Shown here piece by piece: positions 38,261-47,455 of a stretch of 64,000 nt of DNA. The notes under the pieces were generated by a model that was not told the DNA's origin, made no database searches, and saw only the letters and a list, made by a program, of their open reading frames with translations. The stretch comes from an uncultured Caulobacteraceae bacterium (lineage in GTDB: Bacteria; Pseudomonadota; Alphaproteobacteria; Caulobacterales; TH1-2), in contig CALBST010000117.1 of assembly GCA_937967425.1 (NCBI GenBank), positions 1-64,000 on the forward strand, written 5' to 3'. The translations under genes and the position numbers were made by a program. Positions within the stretch are counted from its first letter, which is position 1. Every line of letters starts with the position of its first letter.

Positions 38261-40828
38261 TCAGACCCGTAGCGAACCCAGACGCAAGGAGTTTGCGATC
38301 ACCGACACCGACGAGAGCGCCATGGCGAGCGCGGCGATCATCGGCGACAACAGCATGCCCGTCAGCGGATAGAGCACGCCCGCCGCGATCGGCACGCCGG
38401 CGACATTGTAGGCGAACGCAAAGAAGAGATTTTGCCGGATGTTGCGCATCACCGCGCGCGAGATCGTGCGGGCGCGCACGATGCCGATGAGGTCGCCGTG
38501 CAGCAGCGTGACGCCGGCGCTCTCGATGGCGACATCGGTGCCCCCGCCCATGGCGATGCCGACATCGGCCGCGGCAAGAGCCGGCGCGTCATTGACGCCG
38601 TCTCCGGCCATCGCGACCACGCGGCCTTGGCTCTTCAAGCGCGTCACAACGTCGGCTTTGTGGTCAGGCAACACTTCAGCCTCGACGTCGGTGATGCCGA
38701 GCTTACGCGCGACGGCCTCGGCCGTGGTGCGGTTGTCACCGGTCAGCATGACGAGCTTCAGGCCCTGGGCGCGCAGCTGATCTAGGGCCGCCAAGGTCGT
38801 TGGCTTCACCGGATCGGCGATGCCGATCACGGCGGCGGTCTCCTTGTTGACGCTGACATAGATGGCGGTCGCGCCCTCGCCGCGCAGCTTCTCGGCTTTG
38901 GCTTCGAGCGAAGTAGTGGCGACGCCTAACTCTCGCATGTAGCGTTCGGCGCCAAGTGCGACGTCTTTGCCGTCAACCAGGCCGATGACGCCCTTGCCTG
39001 TCGGCGAGTCAAAGTCGCGCGCTTCGCTCAGCGTCAGACCGCGCTGGCGCGCCGCCTCGACGATCGCTTGCGCCAAGGGGTGCTCGCTTTGATTTTCGAG
39101 GCTGGCCGCGAGCGCGAGCACACTGGCTTCATCGAAGCCTTGCGCCAGCTCAATCGCCACGACGGCGGGCTTGCCTTGGGTCAGCGTGCCAGTCTTGTCG
39201 AGAATGAGCGTGTCGACCTTCTCGAAGCGCTCCAAGGCTTCTGCGTTCTTGATCAGAACGCCAGCGCGCGCGCCGCGCCCGACGCCGGCCATGATCGACA
39301 TTGGCGTCGCAAGACCTAGCGCACACGGACAGGCGATGATGAGCACCGATACAGCAGCGATGAGGCCGTAGGAAAACGCCGGCGACGGTCCCAAAATCCA
39401 CCAGGCAATAAGCGCAACAATCGCCACGCCAATGACGGCGGGTACAAACCATCCCGAAACGCGATCGGCCAGGCGCTGGATGGGTGCGCGTGATCGCTGG
39501 GCATCGGCCACCATTTGCACGATGCGCGACAGCATGGTGTCGGCGCCAACGCGTTCGGCTGCGATGACGAGCGCGCCGGTCTGGTTGAGCGTGCCGCCAA
39601 TGACGCGCTCGCCGGTTTGGCGCGTCACCGGCATGGATTCGCCGGTAACCATGGATTCATCGATGCTGGAGCGGCCGTCGGCGACGACGCCGTCGACCGG
39701 TATCTTCTCACCGGGCCGTACGCGAAGGCGATCGCCGACAAGGATCTGGTCGAGTGTGACTTCTTCTTCCACGTCATCGCGAATGCGCCGGGCCGTCTTC
39801 GGCGCAAGGTCGAGCAGCGCGCGAATGGCGCCGCCTGTGCGCTCGCGCGCCTGCAGCTCGAGCACTTGGCCCAAGAGGACGAGCACCGTGATGACAGCCG
39901 CGGCTTCGAAATAGACCGCCACTAGACCATGATGATCCCGGAACGCGGGCGGAAACGCTGACGGCGCAAAGAGCGCAACGACGCTGTAGGTCCACGCAAC
40001 CCCTGTCCCCAACGCGATGAGCGTGAACATGTTGAGGTTGCGCGTCTTCAAGGACTGGTAGCCGCGCTCGAAGAACGGGAAGCCCGCCCACAGCACGACG
40101 GGCGTTGCGAGGATGAATTGTAGCCAGCCGTTCCAAACGGGCGGGACAATATTGTCGACGCCGAGGAAGTGACGGCCCATTTCGAGCGCAAGCACCGGCA
40201 AGGCGAGCACAGCGCCAATCCAGAAACGGCGGCTCATGTCGATCAGTTCGGGATTAGGCCCAGCGTCCGCGCTCGGCATCATCGGCTCTAACGCCATGCC
40301 GCAGATCGGGCATGAGCCTGGACCGTCACGCACGATCTCTGGGTGCATGGGGCAGGTCCATTTCGAGCCCGCCGGCACGGTTGATGGGTCGACAGGCGGG
40401 CCGCCATGCATGGCGTGGCCATGATGCGCGTGCGCGTATTTGGCCGGGTCGGCGGCGAATTTCGTTTTGCAGCCGGAGCTGCAGAAGAGCACCTCCTCCC
40501 CTTCATGCGTGAGACGATGCGGGGTGTCGGCTTTGACCGTCATGCCGCAAACAGGATCGGTCAGTTCGGCGCCTGCCTTCGCTTCATCGCCATGGTGATC
40601 GTGGCCATGAGAGGCGCAGCAGCTCGCCGCCTCCGCCTTCGCGTATTTTGCCGGATCAGCCTCAAACTTAGCCTTGCAGCCAGCGCTGCAGAATAGCACC
40701 TCTTGACCTGCGTGCATGAGCCGATGCGGTGTATCAGGCTTAGGCGTCATGCCGCAGACGGGATCGCGCGGCGTGCTATCGGCGCCTGCATGGCCCTTAT
40801 GATCGTGGCTGTGGTCGTGGGTGTTCAT
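38261..40828 (-). CDS. Copper-exporting P-type ATPase with two YHS domains
   Basis: 855 residues. N-terminal region: His-rich start ([13 protein letters not shown]), two YHS metal-binding domains (DPVCGM at 22-27 and 91-96, each with the following FCSxGCKxKF), then a heavy-metal-binding domain ([22 protein letters not shown], 157-178) in place of HMA domains. P-type motifs follow: TGES at 395-398, CPC at 500-502 in the metal-transport helix, DKTGT at 544-548 with the phosphorylated Asp, and a [10 protein letters not shown] hinge. The CPC motif marks Cu(I)/Ag(I) type 1B-1 transport. It is divergent from cueR across a CueR-type promoter, which agrees with copper control. Confidence 0.96.
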   Translation of the reverse strand: MNTHDHSHDHKGHAGADSTPRDPVCGMTPKPDTPHRLMHAGQEVLFCSAGCKAKFEADPAKYAKAEAASCCASHGHDHHGDEAKAGAELTDPVCGMTVKADTPHRLTHEGEEVLFCSSGCKTKFAADPAKYAHAHHGHAMHGGPPVDPSTVPAGSKWTCPMHPEIVRDGPGSCPICGMALEPMMPSADAGPNPELIDMSRRFWIGAVLALPVLALEMGRHFLGVDNIVPPVWNGWLQFILATPVVLWAGFPFFERGYQSLKTRNLNMFTLIALGTGVAWTYSVVALFAPSAFPPAFRDHHGLVAVYFEAAAVITVLVLLGQVLELQARERTGGAIRALLDLAPKTARRIRDDVEEEVTLDQILVGDRLRVRPGEKIPVDGVVADGRSSIDESMVTGESMPVTRQTGERVIGGTLNQTGALVIAAERVGADTMLSRIVQMVADAQRSRAPIQRLADRVSGWFVPAVIGVAIVALIAWWILGPSPAFSYGLIAAVSVLIIACPCALGLATPMSIMAGVGRGARAGVLIKNAEALERFEKVDTLILDKTGTLTQGKPAVVAIELAQGFDEASVLALAASLENQSEHPLAQAIVEAARQRGLTLSEARDFDSPTGKGVIGLVDGKDVALGAERYMRELGVATTSLEAKAEKLRGEGATAIYVSVNKETAAVIGIADPVKPTTLAALDQLRAQGLKLVMLTGDNRTTAEAVARKLGITDVEAEVLPDHKADVVTRLKSQGRVVAMAGDGVNDAPALAAADVGIAMGGGTDVAIESAGVTLLHGDLIGIVRARTISRAVMRNIRQNLFFAFAYNVAGVPIAAGVLYPLTGMLLSPMIAALAMALSSVSVIANSLRLGSLRV

Positions 40829-40875
40829 GGCTGACTAAACGCGAACGCTCGCGCTCCTGGTTTGACTTGAAAAGC

Positions 40876-40907
40876 AATCTGCACCTTCCCACAATGGGAA
40901 GGTCAAC
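40876..40907 (-). promoter_or_regulatory. CueR-type promoter of the copper ATPase
   Basis: On the minus strand -35 TTGACC (40901-40906) is followed by a 19-base spacer and a -10 CAGATT (40876-40881). The spacer holds the perfect palindrome ACCTTCCCACAATGGGAAGGT (40883-40903), which matches the ACCTTCC-GGAAGGT operator known for CueR. The spacing is the stretched MerR-type. The same site is close to the cueR start and may autoregulate it. Confidence 0.9.
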
Positions 40908-40933
40908 GGGAAAAATTCACGAGCAAATTCAGA

Positions 40934-41380
40934 ATGAACATCAGCATGGCCGCCAAGCAATCGGGCGTATCGGCGAAGATGATCCGCTATTATGAGAGCA
41001 TAGGCCTCATTGAAGCGGCCGACCGACTCGACAACGGCTATCGCGACTATGGCGACACGGAAGTCGCGATGCTCCAGTTCGTCCGGCGGACCAGGGATTT
41101 GGGTTTCTCGCTTGACGAGGTCGCCTCGTTGCTGGCGCTTTGGCGCAACCGGCGCCGGTCCTCGCGCGAGGTGCGTCGCCTTGCTGAAAAACACCTGGCC
41201 GACATCGACGCCCGTATAACCGACATGCGAGCGGTGTCGCGAACGCTGAAGCGGCTCGTCCATGCCTGCCACGGCGACGATCGTCCCGAGTGCCCGATCC
41301 TTGACGATCTTGCCGCCACGCCGGCGACGTCCACGACCAATCAGACACGCCAGCCCCGGCGGCCTAGGAAGGCGAAATGA
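40934..41380 (+). CDS. cueR: CueR-type copper-responsive MerR regulator
   Basis: 148 residues. N-terminal winged helix (MAAKQSGVSAKMIRYYESIGL, 5-25) and the C-terminal metal loop ACHGDDRPECPIL, where Cys112 and Cys120 have exactly the CueR numbers. Ser77 sits where CueR has a Ser instead of the Cys of Zn/Hg sensors, which fits monovalent Cu/Ag sensing. The C-terminus has a longer basic tail than usual (RQPRRPRKAK). It faces the P-type ATPase gene and shares a palindromic operator. The convergent pyruvyl-transferase gene overlaps its end by about 17 bases. Confidence 0.95.
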   Translation: MNISMAAKQSGVSAKMIRYYESIGLIEAADRLDNGYRDYGDTEVAMLQFVRRTRDLGFSLDEVASLLALWRNRRRSSREVRRLAEKHLADIDARITDMRAVSRTLKRLVHACHGDDRPECPILDDLAATPATSTTNQTRQPRRPRKAK

Positions 41381-42527
41381 AGTCTCGCAGTCGCTCATGC
41401 AGCCCGGCCTCCAATGCCTTGATTTCCGTTTGCACGGCCTTTGCGTAGTGAACACGCATATTGATCAGTCGGTCGCACTGCAAAATGAGCGCGCGATGTT
41501 CCATGTTCTCGATGTCATGAATGAACTCGCCAAGCCCCGCGGCGCGCATCAAATCGTCGTTCATCGGCCCATAGCTGATCGAGAGCACGGGACGGCGCAT
41601 TTTGAGCGCTGCAATCTGCACATGGTAACGTGACGCCACGACCACATCAGTGTCGGCGACCACACTCAGGATGTCTTGATATGAGCGGACTTGACGCTCC
41701 GCATCGCTCATCAGCGTATAGCCTAAGCGCGCTTCAAGATCGCCGACGGCGATGAGATCAGTAGGCCGCTGACCGATCAGAATGCGAACCGTGTGCTCCT
41801 TGAATTTCAGCCATTCGATAAGATGCGCCATGCTTTCGATGTAGGCGCGATAGACCTTTTCGTTGGTGCGCCAACCTCGATAGTTCATGACCCCAACGCC
41901 AACGACAGCTTGTTCGACGCCGCGATCACTTGGCGTCGGCGCGGGCAGCAAGAAGGCGATATCGCCGGTGACCAGGCTCTGGCTTTCATCCACCCCCTGG
42001 GCGCTCATGTAGGCCCGAGAGCTCTCGTCACGGTAACACCGCCGGGCCGCGAGCTTTGCCGCCCAGACCATCATCAATCGGCTGACCGGGTTGATAACCG
42101 GACCCGCGCCAACGCAGGCAAACCAAACGGATGCGCCGCGCAGACGCGCGGTAAGTATCCAGCGCAGGAAGCGACTGGGCCACCCCCATGGACGGTCACG
42201 GAAATCATGAATGGCGCCGGTGCCGGCGACGACCAAGAGATCACAGCGCTTCAACGCGCGAAGACAGACCAGCCAATTCAGCCAGAGGCTGGGCTGGCGC
42301 AGCAGCAATGTGTCCAACCAACGCGGCAGGACCGATGCAGACTTCAAGCCAACTGCCGGAATTCCAAATCGCTTTGATGTGAGCTCCGGATCAACGCAAA
42401 CAGCCAATATCGATGCGTTGGTGAAGGCCGTGCGCAGCCATTCGAGCGTGGCCTCGAAACACGCATCATTGCCAAAGTTGCCGCCGCCATAAGCGCCAAA
42501 AACAACTATGCGCCGCCGCCAGCTCAT
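41364..42527 (-). CDS. Polysaccharide pyruvyl transferase family protein
   Basis: 387 residues in a GT-B-like fold. Motifs include FGAYGGGNFGNDACFEATL near the N-terminus, DLLVVAGTGAIHDF, VGAGPVINPVSRLMM, and in the C-terminal half VVASRYHVQIAALKMRRPVLSISYGPMND, with the conserved SRxHxxI and Y-G/K motif. The family adds pyruvate ketals to surface sugars, or is a CsaB-like relative. It is the last gene of an operon with a methyltransferase and a DUF411 protein (10-base gap), an unusual combination for a metal cluster. The substrate is unknown. Confidence 0.82.
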   Translation of the reverse strand: MSWRRRIVVFGAYGGGNFGNDACFEATLEWLRTAFTNASILAVCVDPELTSKRFGIPAVGLKSASVLPRWLDTLLLRQPSLWLNWLVCLRALKRCDLLVVAGTGAIHDFRDRPWGWPSRFLRWILTARLRGASVWFACVGAGPVINPVSRLMMVWAAKLAARRCYRDESSRAYMSAQGVDESQSLVTGDIAFLLPAPTPSDRGVEQAVVGVGVMNYRGWRTNEKVYRAYIESMAHLIEWLKFKEHTVRILIGQRPTDLIAVGDLEARLGYTLMSDAERQVRSYQDILSVVADTDVVVASRYHVQIAALKMRRPVLSISYGPMNDDLMRAAGLGEFIHDIENMEHRALILQCDRLINMRVHYAKAVQTEIKALEAGLHERLRDFISPS

Positions 42528-42537
42528 CGGTGCTGCA

Positions 42538-43005
42538 TCAGGCCGAAGCGGGATAGCTCGCGAACACGCTCCGTTCGGCGCCGAATGCGACGACATCGAA
42601 GGCGTCCCGCCGCCCATCCGGCATTTCCATGCCAGGCGAACCTGCGGGCATGCCGGCGACCGCAAGTCCGCGGACGCCGGCCGGACGTTCTTCAATAAGC
42701 CGGATGATTTCGCGCACCGGCACGTGGCCTTCAATCACAAAGCCTTCGACCTCTGCGCTATGACATGAGGCAAGATCGTCGGGCACGCCCAGACGGCGCT
42801 TCAGCGCGCCCATATCCGCTTCGTTGACGAGTGTTGTACGAAAGCGTCCGCTCGCCCCCATTTGCTCGGTCCATACTTCGCAACACCCGCATCCGGCGTC
42901 GCGCCGCACCTGCATCGGTGTCGCTTGCGCCTCTTGCGCGCAGCCGGGCGTCACGCTGGCTGCGAGCAACAAAATGGTGGTGGATAACAGTCTGCGGCGG
43001 TTCAA
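42538..43005 (-). CDS. DUF411 periplasmic metal-binding protein (copper-resistance CopG type)
   Basis: 155 residues starting at TTG, eight bases after AGGAC. A hydrophobic signal (LLSTTILLLAASVTPGCA, possible lipobox) is followed by the DUF411 pattern RRDAGCGCCEVWTEQM, SCHSAEVEGFVIEGHVP, and VAGMPAGSPGMEM. The GCGCC cluster, His and Met residues bind Cu or Ag. A closer start does not exist in this frame, so the unusual TTG is likely real. It is between a methyltransferase and a pyruvyl transferase in one operon. Confidence 0.85.
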   Translation of the reverse strand: MNRRRLLSTTILLLAASVTPGCAQEAQATPMQVRRDAGCGCCEVWTEQMGASGRFRTTLVNEADMGALKRRLGVPDDLASCHSAEVEGFVIEGHVPVREIIRLIEERPAGVRGLAVAGMPAGSPGMEMPDGRRDAFDVVAFGAERSVFASYPASA

Positions 43006-43024
43006 ATGCTGTCCTAACCTTGCT

Positions 43025-43735
43025 TCAGCGTTTTCGCGCGAGCGTAATGAGCGTCCAACCCAATCCCGCTCGCGCCATCGCGTTTTCGAGGCTCCGTCCA
43101 AATAATGTGCGCATAGCGCGCTTGGCTTTGCGCCCGAGAATGAGCCGATAAAAGCCCTTGTTAGCCGTAGCAGAGATGGATCGCAGGCGCCGTATCTCAA
43201 AGTGCGGCATCAGCAACGCCGTCAATTCATCGCGATCGACCCAATTGCGCAATTGCTCTGGCGCGGGCGGCGGTACAATATTGTGCTTCTCAAGCACCGG
43301 ACGGTTTTGCGTGGCCAACATCAGCAGCCCGCCTGGGCGCAAAAGGCTGGCGAGTTTGCCCATGAAGGCCGGATGATCAGCCACATGCGACAGCACTTCG
43401 AGGCTGACGATCACATCAAACTGTTCGCTCCCCAAGTCGAGTTCCATGAAATCGCCGGCGACGAACTTAACATCAGGGACGCGCTCCGCCGCCTCGCGAA
43501 GCACGGCGTCGGAGAGATCGGTGGCGGTGACTTTTCCAAATGGCTTCAGCGAGGGGCAAAGCCAGCCTGCCCCGCATCCGACCTCAAGAATTTTAAGGTC
43601 GGTGCGTCCGATCTCAGACAGCCATTGCACCACCAACTCGCGCTGATCGGCGGAAATGTCAGAGAGCGGGCGCTCGTTCTTGGCGGCGTTCCAGTCGTTC
43701 CAGTACGCCTGCTGAACAACAATCGGTTGATCCAT
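43025..43735 (-). CDS. Class I SAM-dependent methyltransferase, paralogue of the czc-operon enzyme
   Basis: 236 residues, clearly homologous along its length to the enzyme at 27583-28305: LKILEVGCGAGWLCPSL, SLEVLSHVADHPAF, LMLATQNRPVLEK and a WTLITLARKR end all correspond. Motif I and the acidic ATDLSDAVLREA loop show intact SAM binding. It starts an operon with DUF411 and the pyruvyl transferase and is divergent from cnrYXH. Two paralogues each joined to a metal operon suggest a shared role in metal stress rather than chance. Confidence 0.9.
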   Translation of the reverse strand: MDQPIVVQQAYWNDWNAAKNERPLSDISADQRELVVQWLSEIGRTDLKILEVGCGAGWLCPSLKPFGKVTATDLSDAVLREAAERVPDVKFVAGDFMELDLGSEQFDVIVSLEVLSHVADHPAFMGKLASLLRPGGLLMLATQNRPVLEKHNIVPPPAPEQLRNWVDRDELTALLMPHFEIRRLRSISATANKGFYRLILGRKAKRAMRTLFGRSLENAMARAGLGWTLITLARKR

Positions 43736-43874
43736 AAGCCCGTGCTCCCTCGCCCTGAGGGTTGCTCACCCCCCCCTTTTGCTACGCAGCGCCTGTCCAA
43801 ACCCCTCAAGCAGAGGCCCCTTGAGGGTTCCGGCGCAATCATGCGTATTGCTGGTGGAACAAGAGTTGGAAACC

Positions 43875-44153
43875 ATGAACGTCGATCTTGAGCGATTGCT
43901 GTCAGCGCTTCGCGACCGTCCCCTTGACCACCGGCTCGATCAGCTGGAGCCTCGGGTGTGGGGCCGGATCGAAGGCGCGCGGATACGTGTTGGACAAACG
44001 CGCGGTTGGCGCTGGCAGGCGGGTCTGGCCGCAGTAATGCTTACTTTCGGCGTGTTCGCGGGCAGCGCCGTGGCCCGGCCTGAAAGCGACCTTTCGCCGT
44101 TCGCGGTCCACGCAGCCTATGCGCCTTCAACTTTGCTTGGGGATGATCGTTGA
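43875..44153 (+). CDS. CnrY-like anti-sigma factor
   Basis: 92 residues: a cytosolic segment with NVDLERLLSALRDRPLDHRLDQLEPRVWGRI that resembles the sigma-binding helix of CnrY-type anti-sigma factors, one transmembrane helix (about 48-67), and a short periplasmic tail. It precedes a CnrX-like sensor and an ECF sigma factor in the classic cnrY-cnrX-cnrH order. Its TGA overlaps the TTG start of the next gene. Sequence identity to CnrY is low by eye and the call depends on order, size and topology. Confidence 0.75.
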   Translation: MNVDLERLLSALRDRPLDHRLDQLEPRVWGRIEGARIRVGQTRGWRWQAGLAAVMLTFGVFAGSAVARPESDLSPFAVHAAYAPSTLLGDDR

Positions 44154-44587
44154 AACTTTCGGTTCGGGCCATCTTGGTGACGGCTCTGGTGGCGCTGGCG
44201 GCTGGCTTTGGCGGGGTCTGGTTAGGCATGAAGGCGCTGGCGCCTGCGCCCGCCCCCTCCATGCACGATGTCGTGCATCACCGGCTGGATTTGAGCGGCG
44301 ATCAACTGGCTAGAATTGAGACGCTTGAGGCAACGTTCGCGGCCCGCAAGCACGCGCTTGAACTTGAAATGCGCTCCGCGAACGCGGAACTGGCCGCGGC
44401 GATCCGCGAAGAACACGAGAACGGTCCAAGGGTGGCCGCCGCCGTCGAGAGATTTCATGGTGCGATGGGACGGCTGCAGACCGAAACCATCGCTCACATG
44501 TTTGCGATGCGCGAGGTCTTGAACGATGAGCAGAAGGCGATTTTCGACGACACCGTCGTTGAGGCGTTGACCACCGAGCCGCAATGA
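44150..44587 (+). CDS. cnrX: CnrX-like periplasmic metal sensor
   Basis: 145 residues: an N-terminal membrane anchor (AILVTALVALAAGFGGVWLG) and a helical sensor domain. The metal ligands known for CnrX (His42, His46, Glu63, His119, Met123) map to His39, His43, Glu60, His116 and Met120 with exactly the same spacings, a uniform shift of three residues. This is strong evidence for Ni/Co sensing of the CnrX kind. The TTG start overlaps the anti-sigma stop, and the ATG of the sigma gene overlaps its own stop (ATGA). Family ZraP/CnrX/NccX. Confidence 0.9.
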   Translation: MKLSVRAILVTALVALAAGFGGVWLGMKALAPAPAPSMHDVVHHRLDLSGDQLARIETLEATFAARKHALELEMRSANAELAAAIREEHENGPRVAAAVERFHGAMGRLQTETIAHMFAMREVLNDEQKAIFDDTVVEALTTEPQ

Positions 44588-45144
44588 GCGTCCCATCGCC
44601 CGAAAGCGATGACGCTTCGCTCGTGGCCGCGGCGCTCGCCGGTCAGGAGGCGGCATTTTCTCTGCTCATGCGCCGTCACAAGGAGAAGGTCTATCGGTTC
44701 GTGCGCTCCTACGTCGCCGACGCCGACGAAGCCTATGACCTCACACAGGAAGCGTTTGCCGCGGCTTGGCTGGCGCTTGCTCGCTATGACAAGGACCGTC
44801 CATTTCCCGCCTGGGTCAAGCGGATCGCGCTCAACAAATGCCGCGACTGGGCCCGCCGCCGCGCCGTCCGTCGCTTCTTCTTCGGCGCCGAAAGTATCGA
44901 GACTTCCCCAGATATTGCCGCCACAACAGATGCAAGCGATGAAGCCTTGCAGCGCAACCTTGCACGGCTCGATTCCGCTATTGCAGCCTTGCCGGCGGGT
45001 CTGAAAGAGCCACTGCTGCTAACGGCGATCAGCGGCATGAGCCATCACGACGCGGCGCGCGTGCTGAACTTGACGACCAAAGCAGTCGAAACGCGCGTCT
45101 ACCGCGCCAAGGTCGCTCTCGCACGGGCGCTTCGCGATGAGTAA
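44584..45144 (+). CDS. cnrH: ECF RNA polymerase sigma factor (CnrH-like)
   Basis: 186 residues with the sigma-2 region (FSLLMRRHKEKVYRFVRSYVADADEAYDLTQEAFAAAW, including DLTQEAF) and the sigma-4 region (LPAGLKEPLLLTAISGMSHHDAARVLNLTTKAVETRVYRAK). It would be freed from the CnrY/CnrX-type complex when Ni or Co binds. Four-base overlaps tie it to the sensor gene. The usual target cnrCBA is not next to it; the czc operon at 26-34 kb is a candidate. Confidence 0.92.
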   Translation: MSVPSPESDDASLVAAALAGQEAAFSLLMRRHKEKVYRFVRSYVADADEAYDLTQEAFAAAWLALARYDKDRPFPAWVKRIALNKCRDWARRRAVRRFFFGAESIETSPDIAATTDASDEALQRNLARLDSAIAALPAGLKEPLLLTAISGMSHHDAARVLNLTTKAVETRVYRAKVALARALRDE

Positions 45145-45877
45145 AGCCGCCCAATGGCGCGGCGCAGCACGCATCGGGCCGTGGTGGGCCGCATTCCTCG
45201 GCGCCGCAGGCGACAATGACTTGCATAGCCACCACGCCATTCAAGCATTCGCTGGCCCCCACGCTCTGCTCGTGGACGCAAGCGGGGAACATCACGGCCA
45301 AGGATTTGTGGCGCCCGCCAATCTGGCCCACCGCGCTACGGGTGCATATCCCAGCAGCTTTCTCTACGTCGATCCCGACAGCCCATCCGGGCGGCGGATC
45401 GCTCAGGCAATCGGCGATCGGATCAGCGCGCTGTCCCCGATCCAAGCAGAAGAATTAGCCACCATTGTCGAAACCTCGATCGCGGATGAAGACGCCGATC
45501 CATCCGAGCGACTAGCCCATTTGTTGGGCGCGGCAGAGATTGCGCCAACCCGCGACGCTCGCATTGGTAGAGCGCTCGCCGCCTTTCACGAGAGCGAGGC
45601 GCCACTTGACGCGCGCGCAATCGCGCGCGCTCTCAATCTCTCGCAATCACGCGCCGCGCACCTCTTTCGCGATGAAATCGGGATGCCGATCCGGTCTTTC
45701 CTGCTTTGGTCGAAGCTCCGCCGCGCCATGACCGGCGTCGCCCAGGGCCTTTCGCTCACCGAGGCCGCTCATCATGGCGGCTTTGCAGACTCAGCTCACT
45801 TCTCGCGTACTTGCGTGCGCATGTTTGGCGCAAGCCCGCTCACCATCACGGGCGCGATCAAATTCGACGAAGCGTAG
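45137..45877 (+). CDS. AraC-family transcriptional regulator
   Basis: 246 residues. The C-terminal half has the two helix-turn-helix units: LDARAIARALNLSQSRAAHLFRDEIGMPIRSFLLWSKLRRAM and LSLTEAAHHGGFADSAHFSRTCVRMFGASPLTI. The N-terminal half (PWWAAFLGAAGDNDLHSHHAIQAF, then HGQGFVAPANLAHR) resembles a cupin effector domain with several His residues that could bind metal. It overlaps the sigma gene by eight bases, so it is translated with it. The position between an ECF sigma gene and a sterol desaturase suggests it regulates that enzyme. Confidence 0.85.
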   Translation: MSKAAQWRGAARIGPWWAAFLGAAGDNDLHSHHAIQAFAGPHALLVDASGEHHGQGFVAPANLAHRATGAYPSSFLYVDPDSPSGRRIAQAIGDRISALSPIQAEELATIVETSIADEDADPSERLAHLLGAAEIAPTRDARIGRALAAFHESEAPLDARAIARALNLSQSRAAHLFRDEIGMPIRSFLLWSKLRRAMTGVAQGLSLTEAAHHGGFADSAHFSRTCVRMFGASPLTITGAIKFDEA

Positions 45878-45935
45878 CTGTTTCGTTCAAGCCTTAAGGG
45901 ACGGCCCTCGCCAATTTGGACGCGAGGAGATCCCA

Positions 45936-46784
45936 ATGCGCCTTGCCGTTCGCTATCTAGCTTACCCGCTCATCATCGGGATCGTATCTATTGGCGCCGT
46001 CACGTTGGCCGCCTCGCCGGGCGCCGCCATTGCTCTACCCATTCTGACGCTTGCCGGCGCACTTGTGATTGGGGGACTGGAGCGGCTCTCGCCATATCAG
46101 CAGGCCTGGACCAAGAACCACGGCGATCTCTGGGCTGACATCCAGTATAATCTTATGGGTGCGGCTCTTATTCAGGCGAGCGTGCATTTCATCTACCCGC
46201 TCAGCACAGCGGCGCTGTCACTCGGACTTTGGCCCAACACATGGCCACTCTGGGCCAGCGTTCTCGGCGTCGGAATTGTGATAGATTTCGGCCTCTATTG
46301 GATGCATCGCTGGAGCCATCGCTCGGCAATTCTGTGGCGTTTCCATCAGCCTCATCACAGCCCCGAACGTCTCTATTGGCTGAACGGCGAGCGCCGCCAT
46401 TTGGTGAGCGCGCTCCTTTTGGCGACGCCAGGACTTGTCGCTGTGGCGGTTCTTGGCGCGCCGCAGGCAGCGCTTGCCGCATGGTTTGCGATCTTACCGG
46501 TGCATCTGGCCTTCCAGCACGCCAATATCGACTACACGCTCGGACCATTCCGCCGCCTGTTGGGCGTCGCCGAGATGCACCGCTGGCACCACAAGCGTGA
46601 CTACGAGGACGCCCAAGTCAATTTCGGCGAGGTTTTGCTCATTTGGGATTGGCTCTTCGGAACAGCCCATGACGATCGCCGCGGCGTCGCCGCCGACGAC
46701 TTAGGTCTGCGTGACGCAGATTACCCACGTGGTTTTTGGCGCCAGCATCTGGCGGCGTTCGGGTCCCGCCGAGCCCGCTTGTGA
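45936..46784 (+). CDS. Sterol desaturase/fatty acid hydroxylase family protein
   Basis: 282 residues with membrane helices and the three histidine boxes: FGLYWMHRWSHRSAILWRFH (with HRWSH), HQPHHSPERLYW and MHRWHHKRDYED. An AGGAGA ribosome-binding site precedes the ATG and fixes the start. These diiron enzymes hydroxylate or desaturate membrane lipids. Only 58 bases separate it from the AraC regulator. A second member of the superfamily is the DUF2147 fusion at 4494-5678. The substrate is unknown; a role in membrane change during metal stress is inference. Confidence 0.85.
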   Translation: MRLAVRYLAYPLIIGIVSIGAVTLAASPGAAIALPILTLAGALVIGGLERLSPYQQAWTKNHGDLWADIQYNLMGAALIQASVHFIYPLSTAALSLGLWPNTWPLWASVLGVGIVIDFGLYWMHRWSHRSAILWRFHQPHHSPERLYWLNGERRHLVSALLLATPGLVAVAVLGAPQAALAAWFAILPVHLAFQHANIDYTLGPFRRLLGVAEMHRWHHKRDYEDAQVNFGEVLLIWDWLFGTAHDDRRGVAADDLGLRDADYPRGFWRQHLAAFGSRRARL

Positions 46785-46820
46785 ACGCGCGAAACGAGCA
46801 GCGCTGATCGCCCCGCGCCT

Positions 46821-47297
46821 TTAGTTTGCTGGCGGGCGCGGTGCACGCGCGGAGGAATGATAGACGACGATACGCCACGCGCCGCCGCGACGCTGCAACA
46901 CGCTGGTGGCGACCCCGCGACGTGAAATCGGCGCGCGGGCTGCGGCTTCAGGGAAGGTGATTTCGTAAGTGTAGACTTCGCTGGCGTAAGCGAGATCCCC
47001 CACCACTTCGACGTCAGTCTCAAGGCCGTCAAAATCAAAGCTGGCGATTTCGAGCAGTTCGGGCCCCAAGTGGTGAGCAAGATAGGTGGCAAAATCGCCC
47101 TCGACGCCGCCTTGCTCGAAGACTTGCGAGTCCGGCCAGAAGTAGCGTGCGGCCGCCTCGCCGTCGCGGGCCTCAACCGCTTGCCGGTAACCTGAGAGGA
47201 CCGCTTCCACGGCCGCCTCGTCGGCGCTGGGCTGTGCCGCCGCCGCGCCCGCCATGGCCCAGGCCGCGACAACGACGACGATCAATTTCTTCAGCAT
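46821..47297 (-). CDS. Secreted NTF2/SnoaL-fold protein
   Basis: 158 residues: a signal peptide (KKLIVVVVAAWAMAGAAAAQPSA) and an NTF2-like cone-fold domain (EAVLSGYRQAVEARDGEAAARYFWPDSQVFEQGG, YTYEITF, VLQRRGGAWRIVVYHSSARAPR). Such DUF4440/SnoaL-like proteins are common periplasmic binding or accessory proteins. It converges with the desaturase gene and is divergent from the copper operon, and may share the operon's regulation. No catalytic residues can be identified. Confidence 0.8.
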   Translation of the reverse strand: MLKKLIVVVVAAWAMAGAAAAQPSADEAAVEAVLSGYRQAVEARDGEAAARYFWPDSQVFEQGGVEGDFATYLAHHLGPELLEIASFDFDGLETDVEVVGDLAYASEVYTYEITFPEAAARAPISRRGVATSVLQRRGGAWRIVVYHSSARAPRPPAN

Positions 47298-47455
47298 CCA
47301 CGCCTCCCCTTTTTCAGTGCTGCATCTATTGGCGTTTACGCGCCGGTTGCCGATTTCCCGCATCCTGGCGTCAATCTCAGGCGTAAGGCCTGAGGGATCG
47401 CGCCGAAGCGCGCGTATTCTAGGATACTGTCGGGTTTTTCTCAGAGTGGAGCAAC

